Part shown: positions 6,350 to 15,100 of the stretch, piece by piece
Layout of the letters: each line of letters opens with the position of its first letter
Position numbering within the stretch: position 1 is the stretch's first letter
From: UBA1067 sp963661055
GTDB lineage: Bacteria > Verrucomicrobiota > Kiritimatiellia > RFP12 > UBA1067
Direction: 5' to 3'
NCBI GenBank assembly: GCA_963661055.1
Contig: CAVLAC010000012.1
Location: 1-26,588, forward strand
Length of the DNA: 26,588 bases
Translations under genes and position numbers: made by a program
The notes under the pieces: generated by a model
What the model was told of the DNA's origin: nothing
Seen by the model: only the letters and a program-made list of their open reading frames with translations
Databases searched by the model: none

Positions 6350-8059
6350 ATGACACTCGCTCGTAAGATTTGTAGCATTTCCGCACTCCTTTTTAGCCTT
6401 GTGGCTAGTGCGGTAACCTGCGATACGACTCTAACCTTGAACAAGGGTTGGAATGCCGTGTATTTGCCTGTCGCCCCCACAAATACACCTACCGAAATAT
6501 TCTCTAAGTGGCCCGTGATGTCCGTCTCGGTCTATAATGCGCAAGCGTTTCTCTCTACGAGCTCTGTAACGGGGTTGACGGACGAAGATGTTGCGGCGAT
6601 TCCCTATCAGATTTGGTCGCGCGAAGCCCCCGCCTCCTCTACCTTCAATAACTTTGTTGCCGATACCGTGCTTGTTTGTTGCAATACGGGCACGGTCGCC
6701 TTCACGACAACTGTGCGCGGAGAACCTGCCGCGCCGCGAATCGCGTGGCATACGGGGAGCGAACTCAATTTCGTGGGTATTGGGCTAAAGGAGGGCACAA
6801 CGATTGGTGCCGCCACCTATTTCGCGGGGTGTCCGTCGGTCTCGGGTAGTGATTTCTATAAGATCTCGGGGGCGGACGAAGGTGGCTTCAAGGTCGTCTC
6901 TATGAAGGGCTTTGGGTCTACTTCCGTCGCGAAGTTGAGTAATGGCACGGTCGTACTTGTTCCAGGCGCGGCAGTTTCCTCGTGGGCGGGTCCGCTCTAT
7001 GTCTCGCCGCAGAGCGGTATTGACTTTGGTGATTCGCTGACTTCGAATGAACTCAGCATCCGTAATGATGGTGTCGCTGAAAAGGATGTCACCATTAGCC
7101 TCGCCAGCTCTACGGACGGTACTGAGCCGATTACGGTGCTCGTGCGCAACGCGGCAGAAGAGATTGTTAATCCAGAATGGAAGACGCTCACGGCGGCGGG
7201 TGGCGATACCCTTTCGAAGACGCTCAAAACGAATGAGACGTGGCGCATTTCGGTCGCTTTTGACCGTACGAAACTTGCGGGTACGGGCAAGGAGCTCGGG
7301 GGTATCTTGCAGATTCGTGAGGATGGCGGTACATTGATGAGCGTGAATGTGCCCGTGAAGGCTCTCGATGTGAAGGAAACCACCGCTTGGCCGAGTGGAC
7401 TTTGGGCATTTGACATTGAGCTTGATAAGGTCTCGCGCTATGTGACGGATACCACGCGTACGGACGGCGTAAAGGCGGGCGGGACGATGAAACTGCGCAT
7501 TTATGTCCATGTCGATAAGGAAAATGTGCCGCGCCTTATGCAGCGCATTATTGTGGGCGGAACGAAGAAGACGGACGGTACCATTACGAGTATTGGCTAC
7601 GCGCCTGACGCGAAGGTCCCGGACGGACTCGACTATGAGCGTCGCCTTTCGAGCGCGGCACTTCCTGTGGACTTGGGAGTCGTGAAGCCCACAAGCGGCG
7701 AATGGGGCACGGAACTCGCGTTTAACTATAAAATTGCCGCGAAGAGTGCGTCTAATCCGTTTCGCCATCCGCTCCATCCGATGTTCGATGGCAAGGACGC
7801 GAACTTCGAGGAGCTGACTTATGACGGAGACGACTTCAAGAATTATGAGAAGACGGTTAAACCCGAACTTTTCTCGCTCAGCGGCGAAATTGACCTCAAG
7901 TGGGACTCGGTGACGGGTACAGCGTGGGAGCCGCAGGAGTCGCTGACGGGCACTTGCGACTGGATTTACACGGGGCTTATGCGCCAAGGTCCTGTCAAAG
8001 CCTCGGGCACATTCACGGCACAACGCGTTTTGCCGGGGCTTACGCTCACTCTCGAATAA
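6350..8059 (+). CDS. Secreted beta-rich protein of unknown function (first gene of the secretion cassette)
   Basis: I do not recognise a named family. The first 20-24 residues are a Sec signal peptide (hydrophobic ICSISALLFSLVASA). The mature N-terminus starts TLTLNKGWNAVYLPVAPT, a pattern I associate with exported PVC-phylum proteins. Residues about 220-335 look like an Ig-type or HYDIN-like beta domain, with LYVSPQSGIDFGDSL and a conserved-looking 'ISVAFDRTKL' end. The remaining 230 residues alternate polar and hydrophobic positions as in beta sandwiches and end SGTFTAQRVLPGLTLTLE. Three Cys are in the N-terminal part. No enzyme motif was found. It opens a run of five exported proteins behind a strong promoter, so a structural or adhesive role in a surface assembly is possible but unproven. 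Confidence 0.75.
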   Translation: MTLARKICSISALLFSLVASAVTCDTTLTLNKGWNAVYLPVAPTNTPTEIFSKWPVMSVSVYNAQAFLSTSSVTGLTDEDVAAIPYQIWSREAPASSTFNNFVADTVLVCCNTGTVAFTTTVRGEPAAPRIAWHTGSELNFVGIGLKEGTTIGAATYFAGCPSVSGSDFYKISGADEGGFKVVSMKGFGSTSVAKLSNGTVVLVPGAAVSSWAGPLYVSPQSGIDFGDSLTSNELSIRNDGVAEKDVTISLASSTDGTEPITVLVRNAAEEIVNPEWKTLTAAGGDTLSKTLKTNETWRISVAFDRTKLAGTGKELGGILQIREDGGTLMSVNVPVKALDVKETTAWPSGLWAFDIELDKVSRYVTDTTRTDGVKAGGTMKLRIYVHVDKENVPRLMQRIIVGGTKKTDGTITSIGYAPDAKVPDGLDYERRLSSAALPVDLGVVKPTSGEWGTELAFNYKIAAKSASNPFRHPLHPMFDGKDANFEELTYDGDDFKNYEKTVKPELFSLSGEIDLKWDSVTGTAWEPQESLTGTCDWIYTGLMRQGPVKASGTFTAQRVLPGLTLTLE

Positions 8060-8116
8060 ACTAATTTCAAACTACAAATCTTAACAACTAATCTCAAAAA
8101 GAAGGAATAACAAACT

Positions 8117-9133
8117 ATGAAAAGCACAATGATACGCTCACTCGTTGCCGCTGTATGCGCATTCGGTGCGCTTAGGACTTCGGCCGTGCCAACTTCCATC
8201 GCCTATCAGGGCATCCTGCGCGATGCGAATGGCGAGGCGCCTACGGACGGCTTGAATAAGACAATCGAGTTCCGCCTTTATAAGTCCGCTTCAAGCGACG
8301 AACAGGCGCTTTGGGGTCGCCCTTTTGCGGTATTGCTTGATGCAAACGGACTCTTCAATGTCGCGCTTCAGGATAGTACTGGTGGTGATCCATTAGGGAA
8401 TGTGCAATATACAAGTCTTGCGGAAGCTCTTAAAGCCGCGCGCAGCTCGTCGCTTTACATTGGTTTGACGGTAGTTGGCAGTTCGGGCGAGATTTCGCCG
8501 CGCCAGCAGATTTTGGCAGTGCCCTATGCGTCCTATGCGCAGGATGTGGACACTGCCTCGGGCGATTTCTCGGTCGGAGGTACTGCGGCGCTTAATAATC
8601 TGACGGTCAATGGTACTACGACCTTCGGCGCGGGTGTTACTTTCGCGAATAGCGTATCGATGAATGGGGGTCTCACGGTTACGGGAGACTTGAAGGTGAA
8701 GGACTCCAATTCCATCTCGGGGCCTGGCACAATTCCGCTTGGTGGCATTATTATGTGGAGCGGATCGAAGGGCAATGTGCCTGACGGCTGGAAACTATGT
8801 GACGGAACTGATGGCACGCCTGATTTGAGAAACAGGTTCATTTTGGGAGCAGAAAGTGTAAATAATACAGGTGCCACGGGCGGTGCTTCTGAGATTAAGC
8901 TTAGCGTAGATAATCTCCCCTCACACCGGCACGAATATTTCGGTGATGACCAATTGCAAGGTAAAGACGGTAATACAACGACAGAAGTATCACGGCAGTG
9001 TTCTGGATATGACGCAACGAGTAAGAACGCTGGTGATTCAAGGGTTTATTGGTCGGGTAAGACAGGCGGGGACAAGTCCTTCAGCATTATGCCGCCCTAC
9101 TACAAGCTCGCGTTCATTATGCGCACTAGGTAA
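8117..9133 (+). CDS. Secreted tail-fibre-like protein with phage-collar C-terminus
   Basis: A signal peptide (about 1-23) is followed by IAYQGILRDANGE and GLFNVALQD (about 28-85), the 'YQG...GLF' module found in exported tail-fibre-like proteins of Bacteroidetes and relatives; it ends with PRQQILAVPYASYAQD (about 129-144). Residues 150-200 are short Thr/Asn/Gly-rich repeats (NNLTVNGTTTFG, GGLTVTGDLKV) like a fibre stem. From 205 comes a tail-collar-like head: IPLGGIIMWSG, PDGWKLCDGTDGTPDLRNRF, LPSHRHEY and the terminal MPPYYKLAFIMRTR (PF07484 type). Phage tail proteins lack signal peptides, so this is a cellular exported protein using a phage-type tip. The segment 8821-9060 is clearly AT-richer than its surroundings, and the whole gene lacks the TGCCGCG word. 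AAGGA precedes the start. Confidence 0.85.
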   Translation: MKSTMIRSLVAAVCAFGALRTSAVPTSIAYQGILRDANGEAPTDGLNKTIEFRLYKSASSDEQALWGRPFAVLLDANGLFNVALQDSTGGDPLGNVQYTSLAEALKAARSSSLYIGLTVVGSSGEISPRQQILAVPYASYAQDVDTASGDFSVGGTAALNNLTVNGTTTFGAGVTFANSVSMNGGLTVTGDLKVKDSNSISGPGTIPLGGIIMWSGSKGNVPDGWKLCDGTDGTPDLRNRFILGAESVNNTGATGGASEIKLSVDNLPSHRHEYFGDDQLQGKDGNTTTEVSRQCSGYDATSKNAGDSRVYWSGKTGGDKSFSIMPPYYKLAFIMRTR

Positions 9134-9157
9134 GAGACTTACGACTTTGGGGATACT

Positions 9158-12100
9158 ATGAAACATCTGATTCCCTATCTTGTTTTAGCGGGGCTACTGC
9201 TCCCCGCCTGGGGGGCGGAAGAGGAGAAACCCTCCTATACGCTTTCTTCCGCCTCCGCCGCGCCAATTCTGCATTATACTTCTAAAGACGGCGAGCCGCA
9301 ACCTGAGAATACTTGGCTCGCGTCCAATAATGTGGTCACGGCATTCTCGTGCGTGCAGGTGACGACGAATGGTACGCCGGCAAGTTCTCAGCAGACAATT
9401 GCGGGCAATCCGCAGGTGAAGCTCACATCTTGCGAGGCGGGCTTTGTCTTTGAGCGCATTAAACCAGAGGTTTGGTTTGGCGGACAGATTCCGCTCCCGA
9501 CCGACACGGACTGGACAAGGACTTACGAGTATTACAAGAATGATGTTGCAGAGCAGGAGGCGTTCATTTTTGACCCGCAAAACCACCGCGTCTTTGCCAA
9601 GGCGGGTGGTACGCAAACATTTACTTGGTACTTGAAGGACGGCACGAAGCAGTCCCACGCCTATATTATATCCACGACTTGCGAGGGAAGACCGTATCGG
9701 CTGTTCTGGACGGACTTCCCGTATAATGCGCCACCTGTGAGTTTGAGTGGTCGGTACATTCAGCTCTTTGGACCTAAGTCGATTATTGAGCCCACATATG
9801 GCACTAAGGTCGAAGACCAGGGCGGACAACAGGTCACGAATAATAATGTCATTATAAGCGGCGTTTATCTCGATTCTTCGTCCTCGTGCCTCTATGCACG
9901 CGGCAAGGTTTCGGGGCAATTCATTGTCGCGTTCTATGACTCGGGTTCGTATGACAACCTCCAGCGTATTCAGGTTGTGGAAGTCGGGTGCCCCGATGTC
10001 AATTATATGACGGGCTACATAGGCGAACCCATTCAGCCGTATGGTATGGGCTATGACACCTCGGGGCTGATTCCGTCCCCCGTTGAGGTAGGAACGACGG
10101 TGCAGGATGCGTCGGGACCCTACTACTACCAGCATAAGGGTTCCTACTCGTATAGTCCGAAGAATAATTGGGTCTACCCCTTGCGGACGACGACGGGCGA
10201 AGCGTGGAGGCTTGATGTTTACTGGATGGAAACTGACGCGCACGGCATTCAGTGGCCGTTTGAGCGGTGCAACTACTCGTGTTCGTGGAATACGAATCAG
10301 ATGACAACGCTGATTACGGGCGCGAAAGTAAAGCTTCCGCAGGACTATAGTGTCACTTTGGGTGGCTTCCAAGAGCCTGAGGGACACGCCCTCGTGCCTG
10401 AAAACCAAATATTCCGTACACAAAAGAGCGGCTTTTCGCTTCTTAAGGTTTCGGCAACGGATAATATTTGGTTTATTCCTGTGAGATCCATTGACCGTAC
10501 GGACACCAACTTCTTCACTTTGGAAGAATCCAAGTGGTTTGTGGGTGACGAGTTGCGTCCGCGCGGCGGTTCGGTGAAGGGGACTTCCGCGACTTACAAT
10601 CCCGTCATTGATTCCTCGGTTTCGGGCTTGTTGAATCTCGACGAATCGAGCAACAACTATAATGCCGACCTCTATTATGATTGGACGACGACTTCGAATA
10701 CGCTCGCCTCGGTGATTTACCCCGTCAATACGGTGGCGGACTCGGCGAAGCCCTTGGAAGTTTGGTGGTCCTCTACCGTCCAGCAGGAGGGTATGACTTC
10801 GCCCATTTCGTTCCCCTCGCTCGTCCAGCGTTATCGCGCGATTTGGCCTGAGGTGAATCAAGTTCCGCAAATAGTCATTGCCTCCCAAGAGGGCGGCGCG
10901 GGCACGACGCGGTATGAGGCGGGCAATGCAGCATCGTTTAATAATAATGAGGCTAAAATAAAAATGCCTGACCTCTACGCGTTTAATGAGCGCGGCGGTT
11001 CCATCTCGTTCTGGGCAAACGCGGCAAAGTCTGTCATTGAGGATGGGTATATTATGACTTTAGGAAGCGGAGATGAAGCTTCTGGTGATAATCATCCATT
11101 GAAGGTTTACATTAGAGCTAGACACGAGGATGATAAGGTCGCGTATAGTATCTTCTTAGATAAAGCCAATACCAATGGAGATGTTTACAACCTTAAGACT
11201 TCCGCTCTATCTACGAATGAATGGCACAAAATTGTGTTCTCATTCTCGGAGTCTAACTTGACGGCCTTCGTGGATGGAAAATTAAATGCCTCCACGAATC
11301 AGATAAACAGCGCAGGGAGTGATGAGGTCACCTCATTTGGCGGAAAGCTTACTGGTAACTATCTGGGCTGTAACAATTATTCAAGTAGTGGAGCAACGGG
11401 TATCTTCCTCGATAATGTTGCGCTTTGGGCACAGACATTCGATGAGACTACGGCTTCCAATAACCTCTATTCGGTGCTGAAAGGGACTGAAAGTGCGCTC
11501 ACCTGCGCCTTTACCTTCGATAATGACGACCTCGAAGTTATTTCAGGCACAGAGAAGCGCAAGGCGACGGATATTGTCTCGGGTCGCACCTATGAAGCGG
11601 AAAATGTGCTTCGCGCGACACCAGGTGCACCGATTCTCGGCAACGGAGTCTTCACGGCCGATAATACGCCAATTGTCTATCGTCAGCCCGATAAGACGAA
11701 AGCGGGCTACAACCCGAATGAGGAACATGCCTTTGTGGCTTCGGGGGCAGGCGGATACTATGCGTGGGCGCTCCGTTGCGACTTGAATTCGGACGCGACC
11801 TCCCAGCCGTTTGTACTCGTGCAATATGAGAAGGATGGCGAGGCAAAGATGGAGTGCTACTCCGTCCTTCTTACGAACGAATTCCACACGGCTCTCGCGG
11901 CAAATGTGGAAGCGGGACATATCTTGCCAGGTCCGCATCCGTTAGATTTGCTGGATAATCCGTGGTGCACGAACGATTATTGGGATGTTGTCTCGGGGCA
12001 AACCTATTCGAGTGCCTATCGTGACCGAAAGGGACAAGTCTGGGCGCGCGCGGCGGGTACAATCCCGATTCATATGTACTATCCGAACCAAGATGGCTTT

Positions 12101-15100
12101 GACTACCCGACGCTTTCGACGACGCCCGCAGTGGGCGTGCCGATTCCGTGGCTCTCGGAACTCGGGAATACGCCAAGCGCCTATGTGCTCTCGAATAAGC
12201 CCGCGACTTGGACTTGGACGGTTTCTTGGCCGACTGGCGTCCCCACTATGCGCATTGGTGAGACGCTCACAACTGCCGCGAACGGACTTCCCGAAGTCTG
12301 GAGCGCGAAGTCGATGGCTGTTTTGTGGCCGCAGGGCAATACCGATACCGTAAAGTTGTGGGATCCGACGGTCGCACGCGAATCGGGTAAGGCGGGATAC
12401 GATAAGGCCGCCGATTTGCTCTCCAATTACGGCTTCTCGGTAGAGGCGGGCAATGTGGAATTGCGTGCGGGTAAGTATACCTTTAAGGATTTGCCGCCTT
12501 CCATTGGTTCGCGCTTCTATGTGGATACAACGAAGGACTCCACCAATTGCGTTACACTCATCGGCGAACAGGAGTCCTCGGCGGGTGGTACTATCCTCTG
12601 GCCCAACGTGGCAAACGCGGCAGAAATCACTGCGCTCAAGGGACTTATCTCGACGGACGCAGATTCCACCAAACGTGCGGAATGGGCATCAATTATTGAT
12701 GGGCTTGCGCTCACAAAGCCCATTCAGCCGACGACGATTGAGGGTGCGTTAGACCCTATCGCGACCTATATCCCGCGTGACCATTATGCCCTAACCGCGA
12801 TGGGCGGTACGGGGTATGTGACAATTATCGAAAATGACGCGCCTGTCGGGAGTGGCGTGGGGCAACTTGGCGTGCAGGATGGCGATGCCATCTCTATGCA
12901 TGTCTTTGCTGTCACGAATAAGTACTACACAGGACGCGTCGTGGCACGCCAAGACCAAGAGAACCTCCTCTCGCAACAACTTTCCATCCTTTATACGGAA
13001 TCCTTCGCGGGCACGGCGGACGATTATGAGTTCGAATGGAAGAAGGCGACGCCCACTGCTTCGGGGGTAATGCCTACGGACTACACGAACGCCTATAAAC
13101 GCGCATTTTCGAGTGCGGACGAAATGCGCGGCTTGACTCGCTTTACGATTGGTGGGCAGGGTGATACGCTCGCAAATCTCGTCAATACCTTCTATGTCAT
13201 GCGCTATCGTGCCGTGAGTGGCGCGGCAAAAACCTCGATGGGCGATACATGGAGTGACTGGTGTGGTCCGACTCTCGCGGAAGGGTGGATCCAGCGTGTC
13301 GTCAATAATGTGACACCGTTTACTCAACGGATGACTGACCTCTATGAGAATGAGGCGGAAACGCTCTCCTCTATGATTCAGCAGGCGGGCGGTCCGTATA
13401 TGGGCGATGTCGCGCTCAATCAGGATAACTTGACTTCCGTCGGGCTCATACAGCTCTATCAGACGCTCCTCAATAAGGCGGAATCCATCTCTATCGCGGG
13501 AGGCTCTGATACGAACATAAATGACGCGGAAGTGAATAAGCAGCTCCTCCTCGCGGCAGAACGCCTCGCCGATTTGTATATGGTGCTCGGCAATGACGCG
13601 TATGCGGACGCTCTCAACCCGACAATCGGCTTTGGCACGACATGGGGCGAAACGGCGGCTGGTATTTCGCAGATTGACTATGGTGCGGAATCTACAGGGC
13701 TTTTCTGCTTCGACAATCAGGTTAACACGCTTCTGGAAGAGGAACTTGCGCTTTTGCGGGGTCGCTCGGGGGCGAATAATTCGTCCGTCCAAACTGCGCC
13801 TTACTATAACCGCTTGATGTGGAACTTCACACGCGGCATAACGGCGGGTGAAGTCGCTTACGCGGTGAATTATAACATTAACTCGTCCAATAATGACGCG
13901 AATATAAATGCGGATGACGCGGCACTTCAGTATCCACAAGGTCACGGCGATGCGTGGGGACATTACCTGAGTGCGCTAACGACATTCTATCGTCTCTTGC
14001 GGAATCCGAACTTCACCTGGCCCGTCTCGCAATCGCAAATGCTGGTGGCGGACGCGGTTGTGGATGTTGACTACTACGATGAAGAACGTTTTGCGGAAAT
14101 CGCGAATAAACTCGCCGTCACAGCGGCGGATGTCGTAGATCGCACAGCCCGCAAGGCGTGGAAAGATAATGGCGGCGCGAATGGTGCGGGATACCTCGAT
14201 GAGGATACGAAGCGCAACTTCGGCTATGGCGAATGGGCGACACGCGGCGCAATTGGCGGTATCGCCAACTGGATGGTCGCAAACGCGATTTTGCCTGAGA
14301 CCGAGTCGTCCGATACTTATAGCCGCCTTGTATTTGATGGGAATACGCTCCTTTATAATACGAATGTGCAGCTGAGTGCGTCCTCCGACTTCACGAGCGG
14401 ATGGACCTTTGAGTTTCAAGTTGCCGCGCCTACGAATAGCACTTACATTGGCAAGGGTTCCGTCCTTACCCTCGCGGGACCATTTGATACCTCCACGGAA
14501 GACATTCCGCTTAATGAGCCCGCGACGGACGGTGTTACGGCGACGCAAGGCTTCCTTTTGCTCTCGGCGACAGGTGATGGCAAAGCAAATCTCTTGGCTG
14601 AGAATCGTTGCTATTATGTGGTTCCAGTAACGAATATGGTTAAGGTCGCCGAAACGAATAATCTGGGCGATGTCACAATTAAAGAGGTCGAAGAAATTGA
14701 GTATAGCGTGAGTTCAAAGATAGACAAAATTGCTGAAGAAGAGCTTAGCCTGCCCGATAACGCGATTGTGGCTATTGACCGCGCCGTAAGTGGGGCTATG
14801 ACGCTACGCACCCTCGATGCGAACGGTGAACTGGTTGCGTCAGCCAATCTTGGGACAACGCTTCGTTGTGAAAAGCCGTTTGTAATGTTTGGTGGCGGCT
14901 TTGATGCCGGCTTCCAAGGTTCCATCGGCGAGATTCGCGGATGGAAAACGACGCGGTCAAACGCGCAATTGCAGTCCGCTCGCGCCTATGTGAATGCTCG
15001 CGACGAAAACCTCCTTTTCTATACGCGCGGCACTACACGGCGGACGACGGATACGGAACTTGCTGATGAAACGCCTGGCGGCGATATCCCTTGGACGATT

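Noticed and set aside
8117..9133. Prophage or tailocin remnant suggested by the collar domain
   Set aside because: No capsid, terminase, portal, sheath, lysis or integrase gene is nearby, and the protein has a signal peptide.
9194..10888. 564-codon antisense frame under the giant gene
   Set aside because: Arg/Ile-rich translation without any domain. The sense strand has a signal peptide and recognisable domains, so this is a mirror frame.
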